DNA from: Stenogyne calaminthoides
Lineage: Eukaryota; Streptophyta; Magnoliopsida; Lamiales; Lamiaceae
Assembly (NCBI GenBank): GCA_037126765.1
Contig: JBBCBC010000002.1
Coordinates: forward strand, 48,302,889-48,366,888
Direction: 5' to 3'
Length of the DNA: 64,000 nt
A model generated the notes under the pieces. That model did no database searches and was not told the DNA's origin. It saw nothing but the letters and a program-made list of their open reading frames with translations. A program made the translations under genes and the position numbers. Numbering within the stretch: position 1 is the stretch's first letter; each line of letters opens with the position of its first letter. This document shows, piece after piece, positions 23,714-34,856 of the stretch.

Positions 23714-23880
23714 TCTAATGATGGAGTTGACAGCTCAGAAGTTAATTCAACTCACAAGTAGTAAAGGAGAGTATTAAGGAATTATATTAAAAGACTCTTC
23801 ATTCTAATGATGGAGCTGACAGTGCAGAAATTAATTCAGCTCACAAATAGTAAGGAAGAGTATTAAAAAATTATATACAA
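23714..23880. repeat. 88-bp tandem duplication
   Basis: TTCTAATGATGGAG(T/C)TGACAG starts at 23714 and again at 23802. The second unit matches with scattered substitutions. A box-B-like GGGTTCAAACCCA sits just upstream (about 23647). Confidence 0.75.
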
Positions 23881-24970
23881 AAGAATTAATTTTTCACCAA
23901 CCCTATTTGCCGAAATGTTACTTGACTTAAAAACCAACTCAACCGATCATCATCAATTCATTCATCATAATATATTTTAAGTTGCATAATCATTTAATAT
24001 CACAAGCAAGACTTATTATATGACAAACAAATTTGTGGCTTAAAAAGTTGCATTTCTAATATCTAAAAGAAAAAATAGAGAAACAATGATGACAAATGAA
24101 TGTAGGTCACGTGGACTATTATTGTTTGTGATTGGATTTAATTTAAGAAGGGGGTGGGTTGGGGTGAGTTAAGACAATGTTGGACCATACGACTGGGTTG
24201 AGCTGACAACAATTTAAGATGGGAGGGCCCATTTGCTCATCTTCAATTTAATTCTTTGGGCTTAAACCCCAGTGCATTCGGTTTCCCTATTAACACACTA
24301 TGTTGCTTGGACCCACTTTTGTCTTTTCCTCTCTACCAAATCAATTCGGACTCTTCTGTCATCCCTTCACAAGCCCATTAGCCCACTGAAGTAAATACCA
24401 CCTCTTTCTTTGCCTTGTTGGATTTCCCAAAATAACCTCAGGTTAGGCACTCAGTTCTTTCAACCACTTGAAAAAGAAAAGTGTACCTTTTTAAGTATTG
24501 TATGGGAGAAATTTTAAACAAGTGGATGAATGTGCAGAAAACTTTAATCGAAAAAGGAGTTCCACCTTTTATCCAAACTAGGTTGGTATGAGTAGAAGCA
24601 ATTGATTGTCTGTTCATAACCAATTTATTTTTTTAATTATTTAAAATTTTAAAGATTTTGTGTTATAGTACTAGACAAAAAATATATTATTACAGGATGC
24701 TTATAACAAATTTGTCAATGAGGATAAATAGTTAAATAGTAGGAGTATATTTAAATGGAAGGTGAATATTGTGTAAAATATATATAATATAAATTCAAAC
24801 CTTAGAAAACTTCTAAAATTTACTCATACTTAACTGAGGAAAATCTCAACATATAGAAAGAGCTATGAGAAAACGTTGCTATGAAAGGACATTACTTGCA
24901 CCAAGATAATAAATAAATTCCTCCATCCGCTTCATAAAAATAGTCATGTTTAGAATTTTACAGTAACAAA

Positions 24971-26122
24971 CACTACTACACATTTAAGTTTGCACAGCTG
25001 CACTTGGACATCTCTTTTTTCAAACAGCTCTCCAAGCTATAGCTTGGAGAGTGGTTTTATTAAAAAAAAAAAATAGACACTGGTTCATAACCGCTGTCCA
25101 AGAAAAAAACTTAGACATCGGTTATGAACCGCTATGCAAGTACATTTGAAGTGCGGTTTTGAACCGCTGTCCAAGGTAAAGCTTGAACAGCGGTTTCTAA
25201 CTATTGTGTAAGCAGGGAGATGGTGCGCTAGCTATTAATTGCATGATGCGCTACTTTTTTTTTTCTTTTTCTTATTTTTATTGGTTTTAACTTTTTTTTA
25301 TTTGGATAACTTGGAATAATTTGTGTGATATTATATATAATTGAATTATTATTTTTACTTAATATTGAATAAATCAATTATTGTTGTACTCAATTAATAA
25401 AAAAATAAATTAATATTATAGTCAATTTAAAAAATCTTAATTAATTAAAAAATAATATGCTATGAATTAAAATACCACAAATAAATTGAAAAGTATTACT
25501 TGTTTAAAGAAAAATATTACTTATCTAGATAAAAAAAATATTACTTGTTTAGAAGGAAAAATATTACAAGTTTAAAAAAAAGGTAAAACTTAAAAAAAAA
25601 AAACAAGTAAAAAATATAATTTTAATATAATTTAATTTAATTTAAATTTAAATTTATATAAATAAATTATTATATAAAAATATGATTGAATTAATAAATA
25701 AGATAATTGAAATAAAGAATTTAAAAAAAATTGTAAGAAAAAACGATTTTTAGGACATATATAATTAATTTCATTAAAATGCATAAGAAAGCAAATCTTC
25801 GAAATGGAATTGATGCCAAAGCGCCCAAGGTCTGTGGTTGGTCCCCCCATGGGAGTGAATAATTCTCAATTAATTGGGAAAGGCTAATATAAGAGATCTT
25901 GGTGGGTCAAGTGATAAAAATTGATTTTTAATTTGGACAACGGTTTTTAATCATTTGTCTAAGTGGATATTTTTTTTAATTTTTAAAATCAATTACTTTG
26001 GTGCGGTTCACAACCGCTGTCTAAGTATCAATTTTACTTAGACAATTGTTACTTGGAAAACCCTTATAACCGCTGTCCAATGTCATTTTTAACAGCTGTC
26101 CAAGCCCAAATGTGTATTAGTG
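24971..26122. mobile_element. Non-autonomous CACTA (En/Spm) element
   Basis: Termini are CACTACTACACATTTAAG on the left and, in reverse complement, CACTAATACACATTTGGG on the right, with a 3-bp target duplication AAA (24968-24970 and 26123-26125). The subterminal zones carry repeated GAACCGCTGTCCAAG-type units in both orientations: four in 25080-25200 and four in 25930-26105. The AT-rich interior has no transposase. All these are CACTA hallmarks. Confidence 0.88.
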
Positions 26123-26289
26123 AAATAAAACATCTTATAGTGCATAAAACTTTAAATTTTATCTATAAAATTCTTCATATAGTTCTATTTATCGAAAACA
26201 AAAATAATGTTATTAATAATATAAAGTGAAGTATTAAGTAGGTATATTTTAAATAATTTTCACACTTAAATATAGAAGAATAAAATTGC

Positions 26290-26915
26290 GACGAAAAAAT
26301 AGCTTCGAGGTGGGAGAAATCGAGTGTCGGAGAAGACGTATAGGAGATTTTGGAGAAGCTATGCACCTAGAAGAGTACAATCGATTACTTGGAAGGTCCT
26401 AAAACAACGGATGTCAACGAAAAAAAGTCTCCAAAATAGAGGTATTACCTTTCCAAATGGTGATATTTTGTGTGCCTTTGTGTGGCTTACAAGAGGAAAA
26501 CGTACAACACTTATTTTTTATTATGAGTTTGCACAAAAGATTTGGAATGATTGATATGCTTGGTGCAAATTACTTATGGTCCCACATTCCAACCTCATTC
26601 GTAATTTTCTTCAACGTGCCAATTTCTTTGATTCGGATTTGAAAGGAAGAAAATCGGCCTCTTTATGAAAGTGTATTGTATGGGCAATTTTAAAAGGTAA
26701 AAAATGATCGAGTTTTCAGTTAGATAATTCCAAATTGTTCCAAAGTTGCACAAGAAATCAAAGCTAGGGTATGGTCGTGGTTCGTTACAAAAAATGTGTT
26801 TATTAGTTCTTGTGATTTTTTTTTTTAAACTTTGTGTTTTGTATGGGTTGGAGCACCCTTTATTCTTCAATTTTGTATAATGAATTATCTCTTTTGCCTG
26901 ATCAAAAAAAATAAA
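26290..26915 (+). pseudogene. LINE 3' end (zf-RVT region)
   Basis: 26324-26554 encodes a fragment of the C-terminal zinc-binding reverse-transcriptase region of plant L1-type LINEs (RFWRSYAPRRVQSITWKVL, RMSTKKSLQNRGI, NGDILC). It matches 47515-47720 of the second LINE (SLWSSFTPRRVQAIVWKML). A frameshift follows the cysteine motif. The 3' end at 26893-26915 reads TTTGCCTGATC then an A-rich tail, the expected LINE terminus. It is 5'-truncated, as is usual. Confidence 0.85.
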
Positions 26916-27045
26916 TAGAAATAGCCATATTTTTGGACAAATTGAAAAAAAAAAAAAACAAACTTATTTAGATCAGATTACTTAAAGGCAAAACATAAAT
27001 TAAATATATTATTTTAACATTTTAAAAACAATAAATATTAATTTG

Positions 27046-27244
27046 TACTCCCTTCGTCCCGTGATTACTGTAACACTTGCCTTATTTGGACGTCCTAACA
27101 TTACTGCAACACTCCCAAAATGGAAACAAACATAATATTAATATACTCACAACACCCTTATTTTATTCCACTCAAACCCATTTTATCTCACTTTACTTGA
27201 TTTACTAATTTGTGTGTTGCAATCATCTTGGGACGAAGAAAATA
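27046..27244. mobile_element. Stowaway-like MITE
   Basis: Starts TACTCCCTTCGTCCC; the right end GGGACGAAGAAAATA is its degraded complement. The interior shares the TTTACT and CTCACTT phrases of this MITE group. The flanks share AATATTAATTT, longer than the usual TA duplication. Confidence 0.7.
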
Positions 27245-27664
27245 TTAATTTATACTTTATTTTACATATAAAATCGTATCATATGAATTTTTATCTAAAG
27301 AAAATAAAAACGTCCTACGAAATGTCACATAAAAAAATATTGGTTTGACTAATAATGTTGACTAGCCGACATCGTCCTATAATTATATTAATCTTGGTCT
27401 TGAATGCAGAGCCGTAAGAAAATATGATTCAGTATTTAGTCATTTCGAGTAGCCTTTTTTTACAGGTAAAAATAAAAATAAAAATAGCTAGTCCTTTCAA
27501 TTATTTGATGATTATTGATCAAACCTTCAACACTTATGCATTAATGCGCTGTTCTTTTTGACGATTTCGTATTTACGACTTGCCTCAACTCAATTATTTT
27601 TTTGCGAGGAAGGACGAGAAACTACCCCCATTCGTGCAGTTGGCCCCTCAATCGGGTGGGATGT

Positions 27665-27840
27665 AAATCGAAGGATGTGCTCAAGTGATAGACACTTGTA
27701 GGAGAGAATCAATATGATTCAATCCCCAGAATAAACCCCTGTAATATTTTAATGAAGAATTTGTTCCACATATTTTATTTCAAACTGCGTTAAAATTTTC
27801 TCCCCACATCACCATAAATTTTTATAAAACTTCTATTTTA
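27665..27840 (+). mobile_element. tRNA-derived SINE-like sequence
   Basis: TGTGCTCAAGTGATAG at 27675 resembles box A, and GATTCAATCCC at about 27715-27725 resembles box B. The following 100 nt look like a SINE body, but no tail or duplication is clear. Confidence 0.4.
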
Positions 27841-28257
27841 ACTTTTGGGGGCAAACCTCAACTCAATTATTACCCCCACAAAATATAGTCCTACTTGATT
27901 AATTACGCCATGTATAATAGTTTCCTATTAAAGAATTATTACAATGGAGGCGACTCTTGCAATTATTATTGTTGACTGCTAATAATTTAGTTGTAATAGT
28001 ATCATTTCTATTTTGTCTTGTAGGAGTATTTTATTTGTAGCACCACAACATACGTACTTGTGAAATAAAGTTCGAAATGACATTAGAAGAATATGAAACT
28101 GAAGATAATAAATGATGCAGTAGATGGTCGTAAGTGAAAAAAAATTATATTTTACTCTTATTTATTTGTTAAAATAATTCCATTAAATATTTGAAGTTAT
28201 TTATATTATTTTCTTTTTCAATGCCACGAGAGTTTTGGGTCACCGGGGCGGGGTTGG

Positions 28258-28543
28258 TGTTGAGGGAAATTAAATAAATAGATTATTCCCGACCCTCTCT
28301 ACAATCTCGAGTTTATAGATGAGACGGAATTCTATCATGGTATCAGAGCCCAGATTGTGGGTTCGATTCCCGTGGAAGCACTCCACCCATTTAAATTGTC
28401 CACTCTGTTGGGCCTCCTCTCCAGAGAGCAGGAGCAATGATTCGGCCCACGAGTGATGGAGAGTGTTGAGGGAAATTAAATAAATAGATTATTCCCGACC
28501 CTCTCTATAAGCTCGAGCTTTTAGATGAGACGGAATTCTATCA
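28258..28543 (+). mobile_element. TRIM: complete miniature LTR retrotransposon
   Basis: 286 bp in all. 80-bp terminal direct repeats at 28258-28337 and 28464-28543 both start TGTTGAGGGAAATT and end GAATTCTATCA. The primer binding site TGGTATCAGAGC (complement of initiator tRNA-Met) directly follows the first LTR, and a purine stretch (TGATGGAGAG) directly precedes the second. A perfect 5-bp target duplication GTTGG flanks it (28253-28257 and 28544-28548). There is no coding sequence. These are the defining features of a Terminal-repeat Retrotransposon In Miniature, mobilised in trans. The two LTRs differ at only a few positions, suggesting a recent insertion. Confidence 0.95.
28338..28349 (+). 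other. Primer binding site of the TRIM
   Basis: TGGTATCAGAGC, the standard initiator tRNA-Met site. The following bases (to about 28378) continue with a T-arm-like GGGTTCGATTCCC, so the match to a tRNA extends beyond the usual primer site. Confidence 0.9.
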
Positions 28544-28548
28544 GTTGG

Positions 28549-30073
28549 CCACTCTCTACGTACGCCTTATAATCTGTGAATTTAAAGGGAGACATTTTAG
28601 TTATAAATAAATAATATTTGAATGATCTATATTTGACTCACTAGAATTCGGATACATAAAAATATCTATTTTAACAGATCTAATGAATGTAATGCAACTT
28701 CAGATAATTTAGTGAGGAAATTCGAATTTGAGAAAGAAGACCACCATTGTGGAAGCAAATTATAGCAAAGCTCGAGGAAGAGAAATAATTTGCCCATCTC
28801 TCACTGTTAAAAGGTTGAGAAGTTGGGAGATCCGATATTTTGCTCATCGATTGGACAAATTTAATATGAATTAGTTGTTTTTAGTGAAATCGAATTCAGG
28901 ATTTGAACGCGAATCATTGACTCTCACTTAAAAATTCGAACATGTAGAAAATTATAAAATTAATTAATTTATATTATTTTATACTTACATTATTTTCCTT
29001 ATCGAGCTGAAATTTATACCAAACGCAAGACAAAAATAATACTTTTAGCTACAACACGACCGTAAAGAAAATTGAATAGGTCTCCTGTAAAATTTATTCA
29101 CCGTGAAACTAGTTTCATATTTCACACATCTGACCCTTAAGTTTTCCATTACTTTCCTTTTACATTGTAAGTCATACTCTTCAATTATCACTACTAATAC
29201 CTCTATTGTAGTAATCTATAGCAATAAGTCATACTTTTTAGTTATCACGATTAATGTTCTTTAAAAATATAAGTCGTCATACCTTTTAACCAGTTTTACG
29301 AATCCTTGTGTAAAACTTTTTCACCTCATATTTTGCCTTATAAATTTTATAACCTTTGTATGGGCTATCAAATGACGGTTGGATTCCCCTATTCTACTTT
29401 TTATATTTCATTGGTGTTTTACTCTATTAAATATTTAACATATAGACCCAAAATATAGTAATTTGTTGAATATTTTTTAATATTTCATTCGTTTATATTA
29501 ATTCATACTATAAAAAAAACAAAATTATAAAATGTGATATCATCCATAAAGAACGGGACCCAATAAACAAACAAACCCTTCAAAATAAGTAATTGGCACG
29601 CCCCACAAACGGCTCGGAGGTTATTTAACATAAGGTGGCCAATGAAAAAGGATTCCATAAAATTATCCTTATATATAAATCTATGTAAAGGGCACTTATG
29701 TCATTAAAAAAATCTCCTGAATTTGGATCTCCTCGCTATAGGATCGATGATTTAATATAAGATTTCCAATATTTAAATATAATTATAAAATAAATCCAAT
29801 TATTGCAAAAAAGTAAATTAAAGTCGTGATTGATCCTGTACAACAATAGGGGATACAATCCTACCCTCCAGTCTCGGAAGAAAAACTTAAATACCATCAT
29901 CCCATCCCATATTTGTCGCTGATCTTATTTCTCACTCTCACACTTGTTATTTACACTCTCTTCTTTACTCACTCAACTCCATTAATTCACCTCAACACAA
30001 CAAATCTTCTTCACACATATATATTTATATCTTACCAAATCCAAAGGCTTCATCTTGGTTTAATTTTATCCAC
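28549..30073. other. Upstream region of the MYB gene
   Basis: AT-rich and with no gene. TATA-like words occur at 29672-29680 (TATATAAAT) and 29887 (TTAAATA). The 190 nt before the MYB start are C/T-rich, as plant 5' leaders often are. Confidence 0.5.
29672..29680 (+). promoter_or_regulatory. Candidate TATA box of the MYB gene
   Basis: TATATAAAT about 395 bp before the ATG. An alternative, TTAAATA at 29887, would give a 5' leader of about 160 nt. Neither can be chosen without transcript data. Confidence 0.3.
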
Positions 30074-32735
30074 ATGGGCCGTACTCCGTGTTGCGATAAA
30101 ATTGGGATAAAGAAAGGGCCATGGACGCCTGAAGAAGATCAGAAACTCTTGGCTTATATTGAAGAACATGGCCATGGCAGCTGGAGAGCTTTGCCTGCTA
30201 AAGCTGGTAATTTGTAAACCTCTTCTTAATTATTTTCTTATTTTCCACTAATTTTTTATTTTTTAAATGTAAGTAATATATATATATTTATATATATGAA
30301 TGAGAGTACAGGGCTTCAGAGATGTGGAAAAAGTTGCAGATTGAGGTGGACTAACTATTTGAGGCCTGATATTAAAAGAGGCAAATTCAGTTTAGAGGAA
30401 GAGCAAACAATCATTCAACTGCATGCTCTTTTGGGAAATAGGTAATTACTCTAATGTACCACTACACCTTTTTTTTTTTAACTTCTAGTTTCACTGATTT
30501 TAAGGTTCAATCAGTTCCCCTCAGATCTCTAGTTTCTTTGCTACAACACCTTTTTTATAATGTCCATTTTAGCTGTTTTAGTTACCTTTTTTTTTTTTAA
30601 ATGTAACAAAATAGGTCTCTAGTTTCTTTAATGTTCTATTTCTAGTGGCTGAAATTGCAGAACCTGAACTGGATTTAAAAAATTCTAAGCAATTACTCCA
30701 TGCCAGAACAGCAAATTAACTCATCTATGCGTAATATTTGTATTCTTTTAAATCAAACATAGGGAAAAAGAAGAAGGTAATTTCTTGGGCCATAGACCTT
30801 GTCATGTTGCCACTTGTTATGTTATAAAATCAGTGTAAAAAAAGCGGCTCCACTTTTAGCAGTATTAGATATATAGATTGCAACAAGGGTGTTTTGTTTT
30901 GTTTTATCATGCGGTGTCGTTTATATGTTTTCGTTTTGGTGCAGGTGGTCGGCCATAGCCACTCATTTGTCGAAAAGAACTGACAACGAAATCAAGAATT
31001 ATTGGAACACTCATCTCAAGAAACGGTTAGCCAAAATGGGTATTGACCCGGTGACCCACAAGCCCAAGAACGATGCCCTGTTATCCAACGACGGCCAATC
31101 AAAGAACGCCGCTAATCTAAGCCATATGGCTCAGTGGGAGAGCGCTCGCCTCGAAGCCGAAGCCAGATTGGTTCGGCAATCCAACCTTCGCTCTGCACCT
31201 TCCCCCTCTAATAACATTAACATTCAGGTTTGTTATGTTTTACAAATTGCACCAAATCCAATGATTTATTAAAGGGGTGTTTTAAACTACATTTTCAATA
31301 GTGAGAAATACTTTTTTTTTTAGTTGGTGTGACCCAATTTTTTTTTTAAAAAAGTGATTTTTGGATGCTAGGTGAGTTCTAAAACACCACCTAAATCAAG
31401 CGAATTTTTTTATTTTTTTAAAAAAGAGTTAACGGATTTATATATTTTCTATATTTTGGGTTTTTTTTTTTAATATTGAAGTTCTGAAACTATACTACAA
31501 TGAACTAGAAAAAATAAATAAACTTGATAACTCGTTTAGAAATAAAAAGTTAAATTTAATACTCCCTCTGTTCTAATTTTGGTTGTCCACTTTCTGTAAA
31601 TAACCGTACTAATTTTGTTTGGTCATTTTCTAAAAAGAAAATAAAATAATTTTTAATATTATTTAATACTATTATTTCTCTCCACCAAACTCACTTTACA
31701 CCATTTAATACTATTATTTTTCTCCATCAAACTCACTTTACCCACTTTATACCATTTAATACTATTATCTCCTACTTTTTCTTAATATCTGTATCTACAG
31801 TAACCAATCGGATAGTAAAAAATAGGACGGAGGGAGTAAATCACATGAGGGGTTTCTCTTCAAACCGCTAGAAAATTTCGCACCATATTTTTAAACTAAG
31901 GAGTTGTGCAGCTAACCCTTAAATTTCATGTATAATATGTAGCTTTAAGGATGTAAATACATGTGCTATTAGAGTAACATGTGCATATTGTGCAATTCTT
32001 TTACCTAATTTTAACTAAATTGAATTAAACTATATACATAAGTACATAGTATTATATTGTGAATGAATTAAGTTTTAATTAAAATTAAGATAAAAGTTGC
32101 ACCAGTTGCACAGCTGAATTTTTTGTAGTACAGTTATAATTTTTTATTTTTAATAGGGTCAAAGCTCGGAATTTGCCTCGACTTCAAGCCAGCTCCACAA
32201 GCCGGCTCGGTCGTGTCTTGACATGCTGAAAGCATGTAACGGCGGCTGGAGCAAGACAAACGAAGCGGCGGCGGCAGCGGGACTCGCCGGAGATTTGGAA
32301 TCTCCGACGTCTACGGTTAGCTCCGCCGCATTTGTCGAGTTCTTTCGGAACTCGTCCGGGTCATGCGACGGCGGAATCCCGAAGGAAGAGAACAGCGAAG
32401 AATGGAAACATATGGGCGGGTACGCGGATCGGGCCGGGGATTCGGGTCCGTACCCGTCTGTATGGCAGGAAACGACGACGTTTCCATCAGCATGGGAAAA
32501 TACAGAGCATGTCCCGAGTGGGAATTTCGTCGAGAAGCTTACGGATCTTTTGCTCAGTACTAACTCCGGCGATCGGCGATTCTCGGATGACGGCGGCGAG
32601 TCGGATAACGGCAGCGGCAGTGGTGGAAGCGGCACCAGCGGCGGCGGCGGTGATTATTATGAAGATAACAAGAATTATTGGAACAGCATTCTTAATCTAG
32701 TCAATGCTTCGGCTTCTGACTCCCCAATATTTTGA
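30074..32735 (+). CDS. MYB106: R2R3-MYB transcription factor, MIXTA-like (MYB16/MYB106 type)
   Basis: Nuclear DNA-binding regulator. MIXTA-like MYBs are known to control epidermal cell outgrowth (conical cells, trichomes) and cuticle genes. Four exons with GT-AG introns: 30074-30206 (133 bp), 30312-30441 (130 bp), 30945-31227 and 32157-32735, giving 374 aa. R2 has W17, W37, W57; R3 has F70, W89, W108. The subgroup 9 signature AQWESARLEAEARLV follows at about 150-164. The end, YYEDNKNYWNSI...SDSPIF, matches the conserved tail of MYB106-type proteins. The bHLH-binding motif of R3 is absent, as expected for this group. Exons 1 and 2 have the standard R2R3-MYB lengths. Residue 97 is S where P is usual (LSKRTDNEIKN). 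Exon 4 is GC-rich with a Ser/Gly run. The frame is intact, so the gene is probably functional. MYB16 and MYB106 cannot be separated here. Confidence 0.95.
31560..31838. mobile_element. Stowaway MITE inside MYB intron 3
   Basis: Complete: CTCCCTCTGTTC on the left and GGACGGAGGGAG on the right, with TA duplicated on both sides (31560-31561 and 31837-31838). Length about 278 bp. It is the full-length relative of the partial MITEs at 1-196 and 7197-7389, and sits about 330 bp into the 929-bp intron, far from splice sites. Confidence 0.9.
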
Positions 32736-32941
32736 CTCATTTTTCGGTTTTTAATTCATATTTTTCATCAGCTCCAACTGTAGAGATTGTCATTACTCTT
32801 TTTTTTTTATTTCTTTCTTTCTTTTCTTCCACATTTGCATTGTTCATAGCTTTATTTTGTTAGTTTAAAATAAATTCAAACTGTATTAGAAATATTTTGA
32901 TATTATTAATTGTACTACAGATTCTATTTGTTTTAGTATTA

Positions 32942-34006
32942 GAGCATCCCCAGTGGGAAGACAAACGAGGAGGCAATGACAAATTTGCCTTCAAACACCC
33001 TTCCAATGGGGAGGCAACTATAGAAGCAAATTTGATGGAGGTGAACAGTGTTAGGCAAATTAGTCGAAATACTGTTCACCTGGCAACTCTTATTTCCTTT
33101 TTTTTTTTAATTAGGTTTTTTTGTTTTGTTTTCTTTTTTCTTTTTAATTTTAATTAGATTTTTTGTTTTTGAGTGAATAAAATAATATATTGATTTAATA
33201 GAAATATAATAAGACAACATTAAATAAAATACCAAATATTAAATTACAAAATACAATAATACAATAATAAAACTTCATAATATAAAGAAATACCAAATTT
33301 TAAATAAAAAAACACAAACATGCTAAATTAGAACACACAAAATCATAACTACCCATACAAAATATTAATTAAACATGAACAACATGAATTTAGTATTCTC
33401 CAAGATCACTTCCAGATCCTTCAATATTATCAAAATATTGCCCAAAAGGGTCGGAGGATTTTCAAATTGGGTTTGATTAGAACTTTTTTGCACTATTTTG
33501 AGTTGCTCAATCTGATATCATTCGCGTCTAATCGGATCATCAATGGTCTTCAAATCTTTGTTCATAATTTTATTGAACATCTATGGGAAGAATTTTCTAA
33601 TCTAAAAAAAAATTAATGACTATCGATATGTAATTTATATTTTTTAGTATTGTATATGTTGTTGTTGTTGTTTTTTTTTTTTGCATTATATGGTATTAAA
33701 TATGTAATTTTTCTTTAGTATTAATATGTGATTGTGATAAATTGTGTTATTGAACTTTGATTTTTATATCATTGAACCATTGTGCTTTAATTTTTTTATT
33801 AAATATATGATATTTTAATTGTGTGTAATTTTTAAAGATTTAAATGCAAATATCAAATTATAAATTTGATAATATACAAATATTAGATAAAATTATATAT
33901 AAGTTGATTAAATTAAGAATATTCCCTTTGAATTAAAATTTGAGTGTTACAATTGGGAGTGATTTTATTGTCAAGGGCAAATTTGTCTCTCCCCATTGGA
34001 ATGCTC
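32942..34006. mobile_element. PIF/Harbinger-like non-autonomous element
   Basis: Inverted ends GAGCATCCCCAGTGGG (left) and GAGCATTCCAATGGGG (reverse complement of the right end) are flanked by TTA on both sides (32939-32941 and 34007-34009), the target duplication typical of PIF/Harbinger. AGACAAA follows both ends. The interior is AT-rich. The minus strand near 33390-33600 retains a short Asp/Glu-rich reading stretch but no transposase. It starts about 200 bp after the MYB stop codon. Confidence 0.8.
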
Positions 34007-34117
34007 TTAGACATGATAATTATATTTTAAAATTACGTATGTGCCCAAGATCTATCAAACAACGGTGAGAACTGATATGATGAATTAATTAAAATTATCA
34101 AATTAAATGTGGCTAAT

Positions 34118-34329
34118 TTTATTTTTTTTGATCGGGCAAAGTTGTAGTAGTTAGTACACCAAGCACTCAAATACTCCACGAAATCACCAATCCACCTTAT
34201 AAATACTCCACGTAATCACCAATCCACCTTATAACTTCCATAAATCAAATTCGTTCCCAGAGGGAATCGAACCTGGATCTCCCACTCAAATGAGGAGCCC
34301 AGTGGCCAGGTGAACTAAGTCATCTGGTT
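34118..34329 (-). mobile_element. tRNA-derived SINE with 17-bp target duplication
   Basis: Flanked by perfect direct repeats AATTAAATGTGGCTAAT (34101-34117 and 34330-34346). Read on the minus strand, it has a tRNA-like head with box A-like TGGCCACTGGG and a perfect box B GGTTCGATTCCC, a body with an internal duplication of about 32 bp (ATCACCAATCCACC units at about 34182 and 34214 on +), and a tail ending GCCCGATC plus A-rich sequence. It is a complete, retroposed SINE. The tail matches the LINE 3' end at 26893-26915. Confidence 0.9.
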
Positions 34330-34346
34330 AATTAAATGTGGCTAAT

Positions 34347-34856
34347 GACTTTGATATAGATAATACAAATAAGTAAATTGGGAAAATAAAGACGGACATC
34401 TAATTTATTGCTATCAGTTTCATGTCACAATCCAGCAGGCAATATGAAAGCACTGGTTCATATATACATGTTTTTAAAAAAATTGCCGTCTACATAATTC
34501 ATATACATAAACTACTCAAAAGGGCACTACTGCACAACCAAAATTTGGGAGTAGTCTTCCATCACCCCTGTCTACATGAACTTTGTTTTAAGAGAATCAC
34601 TATTATATATAGATATTATTACTATAGTGTGTCACGTAAACTTGAGTTTATATAAATTCTTGCCAAAAATGAGAAAAGAAAATTTTCTATCATATTATAC
34701 TTGTGCAGGCGCATAGGTATTATTACTGTAGTGTGTCACGTGAACTTGAGTTTATATAAATTCTTGCAAAAATTAGAAAAGAAAATTTTCCATCATATTA
34801 TACTTAAGCACCAGCAATGCACATGACATGAAGAAGAAAATTTTTCTATCATATTA
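34347..34856. other. Intergenic stretch with a tandem duplication
   Basis: No gene. A unit of about 90 bp (TATTATTACT(A/G)TAGTGTG to ATATTATACTT) occurs at 34614-34703 and 34717-34805. A third, shorter ATCATATTATA echo lies at 34847, just before the LINE. Confidence 0.65.

Larger units (their letters stand above)
22606..24970. other. AT-rich intergenic stretch
   Basis: No gene supported. It holds a SINE-like head (22680-22790), a short tandem duplication (23714-23880) and a MITE-end fragment CTCCATCCGCTTCATAAA near 24920. Confidence 0.5.
26916..28252. other. AT-rich intergenic stretch
   Basis: No gene seen. It contains a MITE (27046-27244) and a SINE-like head (27665-27840). Confidence 0.5.

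Noticed and set aside
28338..28380. A tRNA-Met gene
   Set aside because: Only the 3' part resembles a tRNA, and it lies right after an LTR. It is a primer binding site of the TRIM.
32159..32635. Antisense 158-aa gene
   Set aside because: It is the opposite strand of GC-rich MYB exon 4 and has no domain.
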